From contig JAFATG010000253.1 of the NCBI GenBank assembly GCA_019244055.1, positions 1-64,000 of the forward strand: a stretch of DNA of 64,000 nucleotides, written 5' to 3'. The notes beneath the pieces are model-generated. The model worked only from the letters and a program-made list of their open reading frames with translations. It did not search any database and was not told the origin of the DNA. A program made the translations under genes and the position numbers. Origin of the DNA: Acidobacteriaceae bacterium. Its GTDB lineage: Bacteria; Acidobacteriota; Terriglobia; Bryobacterales; Bryobacteraceae. Positions 36,266-45,923 of the stretch are shown here, one piece after another (the stretch's first letter is position 1; each line of letters begins with the position of its first letter).

Positions 36266-38003
36266 ACTGATAAACCATGTTTGGCAATCGACGATCTTCG
36301 CGATTGTCGTCGGAGTGATAACTATCGCCTTTCGCAAGAATCGCGCCCGTGTTCGCTATTGGTTGTGGCTGAGCGCCTCCTTGAAATTCCTCTTACCGTT
36401 CTCCTTGCTAATGAGCCTCGGCAGCCGCTTCGAGTGGACTCCCGCGTCGGACGTGATGCTGGCGATTCCACCTGCCGCGCTCACGATCGCCCAAGCAACT
36501 CAGCCATTTCTCGAAACCTTATCGGTAGGGTCGCCCGCGCCAAGCGTTCGCGATTGGACCGCCATCGCGATCTTTGCAGTGTGGGCCTGTGGGTTCGCGG
36601 GCGTAATGCTGACACGCTTTCGCGAGTGGCGGCGTATTCGAGCCGCGGTACGCGCCAGCACTCGAATCGAAGGTCTAGGGACTCTGCAGGTTCGCTCTTC
36701 GCCAGGCCTGCTGGAACCGGGAGTCGTCGGGCTATTCCGCCCGATCCTTCTTCTGCCCGCCGATATCGCCGAACGCCTGCAACCACCTCAATTAAAGGCG
36801 GTGCTGGCGCACGAGCTGTGCCACGCGCGCCGGCGCGACAATCTGACTTCCGCTATTCACATGATTGTAGAGGCGCTCTTCTGGTTTCACCCACTGGTTT
36901 GGTGGATCGGTGCGCGCCTGATGGAGGAACGCGAACGAGCCTGCGACGAAGCCGTGTTGAGCTTCGGCAATGAGCCGCACGATTACGCCGAAGGAATTCT
37001 CAATATTTGTAAGAGCTATCTTGAGTCGCGACTATCTTGTGTCTCCGGAGTAACTGGGTCCAATCTCAAGAGACGAATCCAAACGATCCTGACTGGACGC
37101 GTCGCGCGCGACCTGAACGTTCCTAAGAAACTGGCCCTCGCGGCCATGGCGATAGCGGCCCTAGCCCTGCCCGTCACAGTTGGCGTAATCAATGCGCCCC
37201 GCATGCTGGCTCAATCGCAGTTGGCCACACTGAAATTCGAATCGGCCTCCATCAAACCCTGCAATGCCTTCCGCAAGGCAGGGGCCCAAGATTGGTCTCC
37301 CGCAACGATCTTTCAATCACAGTGCACGACGCTGCAGCGCTTCATCCAGCAAGCGTATGGTCTGTTCGCGAATGGCCATTGGAATCCCGGGTCGTCTCTC
37401 GCGGTCACTGGAGGGCCGGCCTGGACCAGGTCTGATCTTTACGAAATCAACGCCAAAGCGATGGTCCCGCAAAGCAGAGCAACGATGAATGGACCCATGC
37501 TGGAAGCGCTTCTCAAATCCAGGTTTCAGTTGGAGGTTCATCGCGAGAGCCGACAAGTCCCAGTCTATGCGTTGAGAGTCGCCGAGGGTGGCACCAAAAT
37601 GCAGCCATTTCAAGGGAGTTGCATTCCCAGGGACTTCGATAAACCACCGTCCGATGCGGATTGTGGAACGGTTCGAGGCTATGGCAACGGCTTTTACATG
37701 AAGGCTGCGACGCTGGCAGATCTTTGCGCGGGTTTCTCAGTCTTGCTGGATCGGCCCGTTGTCGACGAAACCGGAATTGCGGGAAGATTCAACATGCGCT
37801 TGGATATGTCCGAAGACCGCGAATCGCTAGACCGCCCTCGCTCGCTACCTGCGGTCAGTGATCCCGCCGCTTCCCCGCCTCCGCCCGTCTCTTTCGATGC
37901 AGCGAAAGCCGCCATGAAAAATCTCGGCCTGAACCTCGAGCCAACCACCGGGCCCGGCGAGTTCATCGTCATCGACCACGTCGAGAAACCTTCCGGGAGC
38001 TAG
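36255..38003 (+). CDS. BlaR1-like M56 metalloprotease fused to a TIGR03435 domain
   Basis: 582 residues. Four N-terminal membrane helices (residues 5-120, VWQSTIFAIVVGVITIAF, LKFLLPFSLLMSLG, WTAIAIFAVWACGFAGVML) around the zinc site HELCH (His186, Glu187, His190) with ARRRDNLTSAIHMIVEALFWFHPLVWWIGARLMEERERACDE; then the fifth helix (LALAAMAIAALALPVTVGVI) and a C-terminal extracytoplasmic TIGR03435 domain (SASIKPCNA, LQRFIQQAYG, LLKSRFQLEVHRE, LRVAEGGTKMQPF, TLADLCAGFSVLLDRPVVDETGIAGRFNMRLDM). TIGR03435 is characteristic of Solibacter-like acidobacteria and here replaces the usual penicillin sensor. It likely cleaves the BlaI repressor upon a signal sensed outside. Confidence 0.92.
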   Translation: MTGELINHVWQSTIFAIVVGVITIAFRKNRARVRYWLWLSASLKFLLPFSLLMSLGSRFEWTPASDVMLAIPPAALTIAQATQPFLETLSVGSPAPSVRDWTAIAIFAVWACGFAGVMLTRFREWRRIRAAVRASTRIEGLGTLQVRSSPGLLEPGVVGLFRPILLLPADIAERLQPPQLKAVLAHELCHARRRDNLTSAIHMIVEALFWFHPLVWWIGARLMEERERACDEAVLSFGNEPHDYAEGILNICKSYLESRLSCVSGVTGSNLKRRIQTILTGRVARDLNVPKKLALAAMAIAALALPVTVGVINAPRMLAQSQLATLKFESASIKPCNAFRKAGAQDWSPATIFQSQCTTLQRFIQQAYGLFANGHWNPGSSLAVTGGPAWTRSDLYEINAKAMVPQSRATMNGPMLEALLKSRFQLEVHRESRQVPVYALRVAEGGTKMQPFQGSCIPRDFDKPPSDADCGTVRGYGNGFYMKAATLADLCAGFSVLLDRPVVDETGIAGRFNMRLDMSEDRESLDRPRSLPAVSDPAASPPPPVSFDAAKAAMKNLGLNLEPTTGPGEFIVIDHVEKPSGS

Positions 38004-38005
38004 AG

Positions 38006-38578
38006 ATGAAACGAACAAATGCTCGATGGACGATTTTGTACGTTGCAACTCTTTTGGTTGCTGTGTTGCCGCATGCCGCTAAAGCTGCCGCCGTCCGCGC
38101 CCCCCTCCAGCCGCCGAATGCCCGCAGACCCGCTCCGAACTTTAGCCTCCTGGACGCATCGGGCAGAGCGAGCCGCCTTTCGGAGTATCGCGGCAAAGTA
38201 GTGGTGCTCAATTTCTGGGCATCCGAATGTGGCGGCTGTAGGCTGGAAATTCCGTCCTTTGTCGAATTGGATCAGGCTTACCAAGGCAACGGTGTAGTTG
38301 TGCTCGGAGTTTCAATGGACATCTCATATGAGAGCTTAAAAAACGCCCAGGAGGCCTGGACACGGGTGAGACCGTTCGTTCAATCGCATCGAATCAACTA
38401 CCCAATTTTGATGGGGGACGATGAAGTGACAAAGCTCTACGACATTCAAGCTTTGCCCGTAACTCATCTGATCGACGCGAGCGGCAGGATAGCCGCCACA
38501 TATGTCGGCATTGTGGACAAGAACGATGTAGAGGCGAATATCAAAACTCTCGTGAAAGAAACGTTAGTTAAACGTTAG
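38006..38578 (+). CDS. TlpA/ResA-type thioredoxin-like protein
   Basis: 190 residues, starting two bases after the M56 stop. Signal peptide (ILYVATLLVAVLPHAAKAAA). The thioredoxin-fold core is PAPNFSLLDASGRASRLSEYRGKVVVLNFWASECGGCRLEIP with redox Cys75/Cys78 (CGGC) and cis-Pro in ALPVTHLID. It probably reduces or isomerises periplasmic disulfides. Being the third gene of the BlaI/M56 operon, it may be the regulated output. Confidence 0.9.
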   Translation: MKRTNARWTILYVATLLVAVLPHAAKAAAVRAPLQPPNARRPAPNFSLLDASGRASRLSEYRGKVVVLNFWASECGGCRLEIPSFVELDQAYQGNGVVVLGVSMDISYESLKNAQEAWTRVRPFVQSHRINYPILMGDDEVTKLYDIQALPVTHLIDASGRIAATYVGIVDKNDVEANIKTLVKETLVKR

Positions 38579-38605
38579 GGGCTTCGCCCGGCTAAGCTTG
38601 AAGAA

Positions 38606-39535
38606 ATGAAATTTGTGAGCGTGGACGCGTGGCCGTCCGAAGCACGCGTGGATTATCGGCCCGAGCTGGAAGCGGGCAACGTGCTGTTCTTCCCGACAAC
38701 TCCGTTTGTCTTTTCTGAAGAATCGCAGAGTTTCTTACGAGGATTGGATTTTGCGGGCGGGGCGATTCACAAGAACATCGCCTACCGTCCGGCGAGCGAT
38801 CGCGTGACCGGCACCGAAGCCAACGACTCCCAAGCCGAGCGGCTACGCGGCATTATGCGTGACTACTCCCGCGTTGTGGTAGCTTTCGCGAGCCGGTTAT
38901 TGCCCGAATATGCCGCGCACTGGAAGCTCGATTACGCGAGCTTCCGGCCGCTTGAAGAAGAAGGACGCGATCTCCCTCTCAATAAGAGGAACGATCTCAT
39001 TCACACGGATGCGTTCCCCTCGCGTCCAACGAACGGCGATCTCATATTGCGCATCTTTACGAACGTTCACCCGTCAAAGACACGGAATTGGGTCGTAACC
39101 GATCCCTTTCTTGTCCTCGCGGAAAAATACGCGCGGGCCGCCGGATTGGACGAGATCGCGGCGGCGTCTGCCTCGGCTGGCGGGAAGCTATGGAATCAAT
39201 CCGCTCGTCTCTTGAAAACAATGGGCCTGCCGGTTGTGCCGCGTTCCGGATACGACCGCTTCATGCTGCGCTTCCACGAATATCTAAAGCGCAACACAGA
39301 TTTTCAGGAGCACTGCGCAAAATACCGCTTCAATTTTCCTCCCGGGTCTACCTGGCTCACTTTTACCGATGTCGTCCCGCATTCCGTCCTTTCCGGCCAG
39401 CACGCGCTGGAGCAGACGTTCATCATTGCTCATCGATCATTGGCGACGCCCGAAAACGCGCCGATCTCCGTCTTGGAGCGGCTCTGTGGCAAGCTACTAG
39501 TCGAGCGCAACAGGCAACAGCAGCGCGTCGCATAA
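38606..39535 (+). CDS. kdoO: Kdo hydroxylase-like Fe(II)/2-oxoglutarate dioxygenase
   Basis: 309 residues, cytosolic. Characteristic blocks: FPTTPFVFSEESQSFLRGLDFAGG, HKNIAYRP, RPLEEEGRDLPLNKRNDLIHTDAFPSRPTNGDLILRIFTNVHP (HTD supplies the HxD iron site), FPPGSTWLTFTDVVPHSVLSGQHALEQTF (His and Arg/Gln of the double-stranded beta-helix). The family converts Kdo in lipid A core to 3-hydroxy-Kdo (Ko). It suggests an LPS-bearing outer membrane. Gene symbol by family, not verified. Confidence 0.8.
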   Translation: MKFVSVDAWPSEARVDYRPELEAGNVLFFPTTPFVFSEESQSFLRGLDFAGGAIHKNIAYRPASDRVTGTEANDSQAERLRGIMRDYSRVVVAFASRLLPEYAAHWKLDYASFRPLEEEGRDLPLNKRNDLIHTDAFPSRPTNGDLILRIFTNVHPSKTRNWVVTDPFLVLAEKYARAAGLDEIAAASASAGGKLWNQSARLLKTMGLPVVPRSGYDRFMLRFHEYLKRNTDFQEHCAKYRFNFPPGSTWLTFTDVVPHSVLSGQHALEQTFIIAHRSLATPENAPISVLERLCGKLLVERNRQQQRVA

Positions 39536-39590
39536 CCGTCGGATTCGCTTTTCGCAACCTTAATCTCTTAGCCGGTCCAAACTCCTCATT

Positions 39591-39603
39591 CCAGTTAAAC
39601 TGG
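39591..39603 (+). promoter_or_regulatory. 13-base palindrome before secA
   Basis: CCAGTTAAACTGG is an exact palindrome about a central A, ending 17 bases before the secA ATG. Such compact dyads are often operators; no regulator is known here. secA lacks a Shine-Dalgarno sequence, so the site is also close to a possible start of transcription. Confidence 0.4.
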
Positions 39604-39620
39604 GATAAAAGCTCATATAT

Positions 39621-42449
39621 ATGATGTTCGAGAGTACGCTTGCCAAGGTCTTTGGCACGAAACATGATCGCGAGATCAAACGCTTACGTCCCATGGTGGC
39701 GGCGATCAACGATCTCGAGCCTCAGATGCAGCAGCTCTCGGACGCAGAGTTAGCCGCCAAAACACAAGAATTCAAACAACGTATCGCCAACGGCGCAATG
39801 CTCGATGATCTCCTGATCGAAGCCTTTGCCGTGTGCCGTGAGGCAGGTCGCCGTGTCTTGAATATGCGCCACTTCGATGTGCAGCTCATCGGAGGCATGA
39901 CGCTTCACAGGGGCCGCATTGCCGAAATGAAAACCGGTGAAGGAAAAACGCTTGTTGCGACCCTCCCGGGTTACCTGAACGCCCTGGAGGGCAAAGGCGT
40001 TCACGTCGTAACAGTCAACGATTATCTGGCGCGGCGCGACTCTGAGTGGATGGGCCGCCTCCACAGGTTTCTCGGATTATCTGTCGGAACCATTGTTCAT
40101 GATCTGGACGATAGCGAGCGCCGCACAGCCTACCATTCCGATATCACCTACGGCACGAACAACGAATTCGGCTTCGATTATCTCCGCGACAACATGAAGT
40201 TCCGCCTGGAAGACTACGTCCAGCGCGATTTCAATTTCGGCATCGTCGACGAGGTGGACTCGATTCTGATCGATGAAGCCCGTACGCCGCTCATCATCGC
40301 CGGCCCGAGCGAGGAATCCACCGACAAGTATTATCGCGTCAATCGCATTATCCCCTATCTCGAGCGTGGCGAAGTGATCGAGGGCAAGGAGCCGGGCCAA
40401 TCCTACACGACTGGCGACTTTACAGTCGATGAAAAGCACCGCAGTGCCGCCTTAACCGAAGAAGGGTTCGACAAGGCTGCCAAGCTTCTGAGCTTGCGTG
40501 ATATCTACAGCCTCGAAACTATCGAATGGAAGCACCACGTGGAAGCGGCGCTAAAGGCGCATGTGCTCTATCAACGCGACCGCGATTACGTCGTGCAGGA
40601 CGGCCAGGTGGTCATCGTCGACGAGTTCACGGGGCGCCTCATGCCCGGGCGTCGCTGGAGTGATGGTTTGCACCAGGCGGTCGAAGCCAAGGAGGGCGTG
40701 AAAATCGAGCGCGAAACACAAACTCTCGCTTCGGTTACCTTCCAGAACTTCTTCCGCATGTACAAGAAGCTAGCCGGAATGACCGGAACCGCGGACACCG
40801 AAGCGCCCGAGTTCAGCAGCATCTACAAACTGGAAGTCACTGTCATTCCGACGAACCGGCCCTTGATCCGCACCGAGTTTCCGGACATTGTGTACCGCAC
40901 CGAGGAAGAGAAGTTCCGCAACGCGGCGAAAGAGATCAAGAAACTCAATGAGAAAGGCCAGCCGGTGCTGGTCGGCACCATCTCGGTCGAAAAATCCGAG
41001 CGACTCTCCAACCTATTAAAGAAGATAGGCGTCAAGCACGAAGTGCTGAACGCCAAGAATCACGAGCGCGAAGCGCACATTGTCGCGCAGGCCGGACGCA
41101 AAGGCGCCGTTACTGTCTCGACTAACATGGCTGGCCGCGGTACCGACATTCTGCTCGGTGGCAATCCGGACTTCCTCCTGGAAGACCGGCTAAGGAAGTA
41201 CGGCAAAGCAGCAGAAACGCTCCCGCCACCAGAACTCGAGAGCATCCGGAACGAAGTGAAGGAGGAGATTGAAGCCGAGCGCCAAGAGGTTATTGCGATG
41301 GGCGGTCTCCATATTCTGGGGACCGAACGCCACGAATCGCGGCGCATCGATAACCAGTTGCGCGGGCGCGCTGGACGCCAGGGCGACCCGGGAAGCTCGC
41401 GTTTTTATCTTTCCCTTCAAGACGATCTACTGCGCATCTTCGGCGGCGAGCGTATGCAGAATCTGATGCTGCGGCTCGGCATGGAAGAGGATGTGCCGAT
41501 CGAGTCTCGTATGATCAGCAAACGCATCCAGGCGGCGCAACAGGCCGTGGAAGCCCAGCATTTCGCCTCGCGCAAACACGTCCTCGAATATGACGACGTG
41601 ATGAACAAGCAGCGCCAGGCCGTCTACGGCATGCGCCGCCAATTGCTCGAAGGCGAGAACCAGAAAGAGCGGATTCTCGATATTGTGCGCGGTATTATCG
41701 CCGGCTTCATCGATCAGTTCTGCGGTGAAGGCATGCGCTACGACCAATATGATCTCAACGGGCTGCAAACAGCGGTGCTAAATCAATTCGGCGCGAAGTT
41801 GGATGTCGACGAGCTGAAAGCAATCAGCGGCCGCGAGATCGAGCAAAAAGTCGAGGATCTGGTCACTGCGCGCTATGAAGAGAAGGAGCAGATGATCGGC
41901 GCGGACAATCTGCGTCAGGCCGAGCGGATCATCATGCTCAACGTGGTCGACAACCAGTGGAAAGACCACCTGCTCTCGATGGATCACTTGCGGGAAGGTA
42001 TCGGTCTGCGCGGTTACGGGCAGAAAGATCCGCTCATCGAGTACAAGAAGGAATCGTTCACCATGTTCCAGGACATGATGGACCGTATCGAGGACGAAAC
42101 CGTCAGGTTCCTGTACTTCATGCGTATCGAGACGGGCATGCCTCCGCTGCCGTATCCGGAGCCCGAGGAACTGGAAGCGGAAGCGTTCGATGGCAACGGA
42201 ATTCCAATCGACAGGGGCGCACCCGCCCAGATCGAAGCGCAAAATCGCGAAGCGCAGCAATCTGTCCTGGATCTTACGAGGAACATTCAGCGTCGAAAAG
42301 ATAAGGAGCTAGCGGAACTGCAATTCAGTGGCGGCGAAGCGGCGAGCAAGCCGCAGACCGTCTCCAAGGCTCCGAAGGTCGGCCGCAACGAGCTTTGCCC
42401 GTGCGGCAGCGGAAAGAAGTACAAGAAATGTCACGGCGCTGCGGCGTAG
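39621..42449 (+). CDS. secA: Preprotein translocase ATPase SecA
   Basis: 942 residues. N-terminal NBD1 with [14 protein letters not shown] (Walker A) and [19 protein letters not shown] (DEVD Walker B), [16 protein letters not shown] region with [22 protein letters not shown]2 with [10 protein letters not shown] and [28 protein letters not shown], helical scaffold/wing domains, and the zinc-binding tail [17 protein letters not shown]. It drives protein export through SecYEG at the inner membrane. The C-terminus overlaps the following gene's start by 22 bases. Start: two adjacent ATGs; no ribosome site visible. Confidence 0.97.
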   Translation: MMFESTLAKVFGTKHDREIKRLRPMVAAINDLEPQMQQLSDAELAAKTQEFKQRIANGAMLDDLLIEAFAVCREAGRRVLNMRHFDVQLIGGMTLHRGRIAEMKTGEGKTLVATLPGYLNALEGKGVHVVTVNDYLARRDSEWMGRLHRFLGLSVGTIVHDLDDSERRTAYHSDITYGTNNEFGFDYLRDNMKFRLEDYVQRDFNFGIVDEVDSILIDEARTPLIIAGPSEESTDKYYRVNRIIPYLERGEVIEGKEPGQSYTTGDFTVDEKHRSAALTEEGFDKAAKLLSLRDIYSLETIEWKHHVEAALKAHVLYQRDRDYVVQDGQVVIVDEFTGRLMPGRRWSDGLHQAVEAKEGVKIERETQTLASVTFQNFFRMYKKLAGMTGTADTEAPEFSSIYKLEVTVIPTNRPLIRTEFPDIVYRTEEEKFRNAAKEIKKLNEKGQPVLVGTISVEKSERLSNLLKKIGVKHEVLNAKNHEREAHIVAQAGRKGAVTVSTNMAGRGTDILLGGNPDFLLEDRLRKYGKAAETLPPPELESIRNEVKEEIEAERQEVIAMGGLHILGTERHESRRIDNQLRGRAGRQGDPGSSRFYLSLQDDLLRIFGGERMQNLMLRLGMEEDVPIESRMISKRIQAAQQAVEAQHFASRKHVLEYDDVMNKQRQAVYGMRRQLLEGENQKERILDIVRGIIAGFIDQFCGEGMRYDQYDLNGLQTAVLNQFGAKLDVDELKAISGREIEQKVEDLVTARYEEKEQMIGADNLRQAERIIMLNVVDNQWKDHLLSMDHLREGIGLRGYGQKDPLIEYKKESFTMFQDMMDRIEDETVRFLYFMRIETGMPPLPYPEPEELEAEAFDGNGIPIDRGAPAQIEAQNREAQQSVLDLTRNIQRRKDKELAELQFSGGEAASKPQTVSKAPKVGRNELCPCGSGKKYKKCHGAAA

Positions 42450-43351
42450 CACTCGCCTGTTTAGTTTCGCTATTTGCAACCTCCCTATTTGCTGACGACG
42501 TAACCCTGTGGCGTGAGTATGGCCTCGTGCGCACGTCAACCGAGAAGCGTGGGCGCACAACTCTAACGACCTACGAAATGAAAGACCTCACGGGCGCTTT
42601 GGCGGCGTGGGAAATGCTTCGCTCTCCCAAAGGCCGCACGTGTGATCTCGCTCCGTTCTGCACCGTGGACGGCACCCGAACCGTGATCACCGACGCCAAC
42701 GTCGTTCTGGTGTTCGATGGCGCGAAGCCCCCCAAGGCTCAAGTCGAAACTGCGTTAAACGCGTTGCCGAACAAGCGTGCGACATCGTTGCCCGCAATTC
42801 TGAGCTTTCTTCCAAAGGAGGGTTTGGTTCCTGATAGCGCGCGCTATATCTTAGGGCCGGCATCGCTCGCCGCCTTCGCTCCCGATCTCGCCTCCGCCAA
42901 CCCCGGATTCGCGGAAGGAGCTGAGGCACAGGTCGCCGAGTATCATCTCGATCCCGGCAAGCCGCCGCTGCATCTCGCACTCTTTTACTACGCGACGCCG
43001 GAACAGGCGCGCCTGCACGCAATCGATTTCAAACTCATCTCAGGTGCGCACGTGAAACGATCAGACGTGCTCCTCGCCGTTGTCTACGGAGCCGCAACGG
43101 ATCAGGAAGCGGATACGCTGCTGAGCCGCGTGCAATACGAAGCGAAGATCACCTGGAATGATGTTCCGCCGCCGAGCCCGATTAAGCCCCTCTACGCGCT
43201 GTTGCTGAACATTCTGTATCTCAGTATCATCCTCTCCGGTATCTGTCTTGCGGCCGGTTTGATCTATGCCGGCATGCGAATCTACCGGCGGCGCTATGGC
43301 ACGCTCGAAGCTGACGAAGCCATGACGACATTGCGTTTAACCGGCGAATGA
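42428..43351 (+). CDS. Exported protein with C-terminal membrane helix (DUF6599-like?)
   Basis: 307 residues from ATG 42428, overlapping secA. Signal peptide [20 protein letters not shown]; a soluble region with [73 protein letters not shown]; then a transmembrane helix ([28 protein letters not shown]) and a basic cytoplasmic tail (RIYRRRYG). The layout recalls a small acidobacterial family of unknown function (DUF6599-like, from memory only). Its coupling to secA suggests an envelope or secretion role, but no direct evidence. Confidence 0.7.
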   Translation: MSRRCGVALACLVSLFATSLFADDVTLWREYGLVRTSTEKRGRTTLTTYEMKDLTGALAAWEMLRSPKGRTCDLAPFCTVDGTRTVITDANVVLVFDGAKPPKAQVETALNALPNKRATSLPAILSFLPKEGLVPDSARYILGPASLAAFAPDLASANPGFAEGAEAQVAEYHLDPGKPPLHLALFYYATPEQARLHAIDFKLISGAHVKRSDVLLAVVYGAATDQEADTLLSRVQYEAKITWNDVPPPSPIKPLYALLLNILYLSIILSGICLAAGLIYAGMRIYRRRYGTLEADEAMTTLRLTGE

Positions 43352-43514
43352 CTGAATGGTAAGTTGCAGAATCTACGGTGCTTAGGTGAATTTAGAACAG
43401 GCTTTTGCACACCATTCTAAGAGGTTTTGCACAACCTGTCGAAAAACAGTTCGCCGGGTAAATGGTTTGTAGCGCGGTACTTACGGAGTGCAGCCGAACC
43501 GAGGAAAAATGCCC

Positions 43515-43543
43515 TTGACTTCCCCCCCTGCTGGCCCTACACT
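43515..43543 (+). promoter_or_regulatory. Sigma70-type promoter of the ABC exporter gene
   Basis: TTGACT (43515-43520) and TACACT (43538-43543) are separated by exactly 17 bases. Transcription should start near 43550, giving a leader of roughly 150 bases. Confidence 0.65.
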
Positions 43544-43549
43544 CCAATC

Positions 43550-43699
43550 ACAAACAGGTTTTGGCGGTTGCGATACCGTCGAATCTGATTCTCCCATCAA
43601 ACGTAAGCTCCGGGGGACCGGAGCCCTGGCGACAGGAAGAGAGATGCTCATTCGACAGAATGAGCATTTTCTCTTAGAACCCGGGTGCGCTCCCAGCTT
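43550..43699 (+). promoter_or_regulatory. Structured 5' leader of the ABC exporter
   Basis: After the promoter come three clean hairpins: GCTCCG (43607-43612) with CGGAGC (43619-43624), loop of six; CCTG/CAGG (43625-43636) with a GCGA tetraloop; and a 10-bp perfect stem at 43644-43667 (see terminator). The order resembles a small attenuator or a riboswitch-like aptamer plus expression platform. I do not recognise a known riboswitch class. Confidence 0.5.
43644..43675 (+). terminator. Terminator-like hairpin in the ABC leader
   Basis: ATGCTCATTC (43644-43653) and GAATGAGCAT (43658-43667) form a perfect 10-bp stem with loop GACA, followed by TTTCTCTT. It ends about 25 bases before the ATG, so premature termination may control the gene. 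Confidence 0.65.
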
Positions 43700-45532
43700 A
43701 TGAGACCAGTACCCCCAAAAGCGTCAGACACTCCACAAACTTGGCGTGAGCGCTTCCAGGCTCTCCGGAACGTCCCGCCCCTACTCCGGATGGTGTGGGC
43801 GACCAGCCCTGTCCTGACCCTATCAACCCTGCTCCTTAGAGGCTTGGCTGCCCTGTTTCCATTAGCCACCCTGTGGGTTTCAAAGCTGATCATCGATCTG
43901 GTGGTCCGCGCCATTCGGCATCAGCGTTTCGATCACTCTTTGATCTGGAAGCTCTTGATTTTGGAACTCCTGCTGGCGGTAGGCTCGGACACGCTTGGTC
44001 GCTTTATTTCTCTGGTTGACAGCTTGTTGGGGGATCGTTTCACCAATCACGTCACGATTAAGCTGATGGAACATGCCAACTCGCTCGATCTTGTGAGCTT
44101 TGAAGATCCTGTGTTCTACGACAAGATGGAACGGGCCCGCCGCCAGACTACCGCCCGCCTCGGTATGCTGGCTGGTTTGGCCGCCATGGGCCAGCAACTG
44201 ATCACCCTGTTGTCGATGCTATCGGCGGTTATCTTCTTCTATCCGTGGCTCTTGCTGCTTCTCCTAGCGGCTACTGTGCCGGTGTTTCTGGGCGAAACTC
44301 GCTTCGCCATGTTGAACTATTCCATGCTGTTCCGCTACACGCCAGAGCGCCGTGAACTCGATTACCTCCGCTACCTCGGAGCGAGCAATGAGAGCGCCAA
44401 GGAAGTTAAAATCTTTGGCCTGGGCGGATATCTAGTGGACCGTTCGCGAACGCTCTTTGAACGCTTCTACGCCGAGAACAGGCATCTTGCGATCCATCGG
44501 GCTTGGCATGGAACTCTCCTCAACCTGATCCCGACTGGTGCCTACTACCTGGCGTACGCCCTGATCATCTTGCGTGCGCTCGCCGGAGCACTCACTGTAG
44601 GCGATCTCACATTAATGGTTGGCGCCTTCTCGCGAGCCCGATCCACTATGGAAAGCCTCGTATCCGGGTTGGTGGGTGTATCCGAACAAGCTTTGTTTAT
44701 CAAAGACCTGTTCGACTTTTTCCAAACGAACCCAACGATCGCTTCGCCGCCGAATGCTCTGCCCGCGCCGCGACCGATTCGGGATGGCTTCGAGTTTGCC
44801 AATGTCTGGTTTTCCTATCCAGAATCAGCGAAACAAGTGCTTTCCGGAGTCAGTTTCCGATTTCACCCAGGTGAGCGGATCGCGCTCGTTGGCGAAAACG
44901 GGGCGGGGAAGACCACGCTCGTCAAACTGCTCGCGCGGCTGTACGACCCCACCGAAGGCCGCATCCTGCTCGATGGTGTCGATCTCCGAGAATACGACGT
45001 GGACGAGCTTAGGCATGAGGTCGGAGTGATCTTCCAGGATTACATGCGATACGACATGTTAGCAGCAGAAAACATTGCAGTTGGTCGTGTGGCCCAGATG
45101 GAAAACACGGAACGCGTGCAAGCCTCCGCTGAGAAGAGTCTGGCGGCGGAGGTGATCCGCGGGCTGCCCAATAACTACCGCCAGATGTTGGGGCGCCGCT
45201 TTGAAGGAGGCGTGGATCTCTCAACCGGCCAATGGCAGAAAATCGCCTTGGCGCGAGCTTACATGCGCGATGCTCAGATCCTAATTCTGGATGAGCCGAC
45301 CGCCAGCCTGGACGCCAAAGCCGAGTTCGAAGTTTATCAACGCTTCGCCGAGCTGACCTCGGGCAAGATGGCGGTGCTAATCTCGCACCGGTTCTCCACA
45401 GTTCGAATGGCGGATCGCATTCTCGTGTTAGAAAACGGCCGCGTCATCGAACAGGGTTCCCATCAACAACTGCTGGCTCTAGGTGGCACTTACGCGGAGC
45501 TTTTCGAACTGCAGGCAGCCGGATATCGTTGA
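43700..45532 (+). CDS. ABC transporter, fused permease and ATPase
   Basis: About 610 residues (a GTG at 43685 would add five). N-terminal membrane half: PPLLRMVWATSPVLTLSTLLLRGLAALFPLATLWVSKL, further helices around FYPWLLLLLLAATVPVFL and LIPTGAYYLAYALIILRALAG. Nucleotide domain: Walker A ALVGENGAGKTTLVKLL, signature LSTGQWQKIALARAY, Walker B ILILDEPTASLD and H-loop LISHRFSTV. A type-I (ABCB-like) exporter that acts as a homodimer; the substrate is unknown. Controlled by the promoter and hairpins upstream. Confidence 0.93.
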   Translation: MRPVPPKASDTPQTWRERFQALRNVPPLLRMVWATSPVLTLSTLLLRGLAALFPLATLWVSKLIIDLVVRAIRHQRFDHSLIWKLLILELLLAVGSDTLGRFISLVDSLLGDRFTNHVTIKLMEHANSLDLVSFEDPVFYDKMERARRQTTARLGMLAGLAAMGQQLITLLSMLSAVIFFYPWLLLLLLAATVPVFLGETRFAMLNYSMLFRYTPERRELDYLRYLGASNESAKEVKIFGLGGYLVDRSRTLFERFYAENRHLAIHRAWHGTLLNLIPTGAYYLAYALIILRALAGALTVGDLTLMVGAFSRARSTMESLVSGLVGVSEQALFIKDLFDFFQTNPTIASPPNALPAPRPIRDGFEFANVWFSYPESAKQVLSGVSFRFHPGERIALVGENGAGKTTLVKLLARLYDPTEGRILLDGVDLREYDVDELRHEVGVIFQDYMRYDMLAAENIAVGRVAQMENTERVQASAEKSLAAEVIRGLPNNYRQMLGRRFEGGVDLSTGQWQKIALARAYMRDAQILILDEPTASLDAKAEFEVYQRFAELTSGKMAVLISHRFSTVRMADRILVLENGRVIEQGSHQQLLALGGTYAELFELQAAGYR

Positions 45533-45761
45533 TCGTTCCGGTCTGGTACCGGCCGGCAACCGAACGCGATATATACAAATGCGGAACCGCTATGTTCTCC
45601 TGGACCGGATAGGCCAGGTCAGCGTCAGCCGGATTGAGGCGCAGCACTTTGCTTGATATCGCGGCGGCGGGCTCTAGCTCGTAAAATGGGCGCAACCCAG
45701 GCTTCTCATCGTATGAGAGAGCTGCCGTAAGTAGAGGGCGTCTGGCTGATTTCACCAATTA
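45533..45761. other. Intergenic region after the ABC gene
   Basis: A minus-strand reading frame at 45758-45444 runs partly into the ABC gene and has no ribosome site, so it is not called. In it the words ALSYDEKPGLRPFYELEP look protein-like, but without support. No terminator was found immediately after the ABC stop. Confidence 0.4.
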
Positions 45762-45808
45762 AGCCTGCGTGTCAAGCGATTTGGCTGAGAAATGGCGATT
45801 GGCGTGGG
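45762..45808 (-). repeat. Dispersed leader repeat, copy B
   Basis: Minus-strand counterpart of 5727-5773, starting CCCACGCCAATCGC at 45808 and containing TCGCTTGACA. Similarity extends weakly upstream (CAATCAAAATCGCGACCACGG). No STGP-family gene follows it here; instead the coiled-coil gene lies upstream on the same strand. It may be the relic of a lost module. Confidence 0.6.
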
Positions 45809-45923
45809 CTTTAGGTCCGTGGTCGCGATTTTGATTGGGCGATATTGGCTGTGGGCAGGGAATCGGTAATGAGATGGTCGGACCGGCGCTCGAATAAGAC
45901 CGGGCCGGTGAAGTTGAAATAAT

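Noticed and set aside
43550-43699. Known riboswitch class in the ABC leader (ykkC, fluoride, c-di-GMP and others considered)
   Set aside because: None of the conserved core sequences I know could be matched; kept only as an unclassified structured leader.
43488-43703. 71-codon plus frame in front of the ABC gene
   Set aside because: It overlaps the promoter and the hairpins of the leader, and has low-complexity composition.
45444-45758. 104-codon minus frame after the ABC gene
   Set aside because: It runs into the ABC coding region and lacks a start signal.
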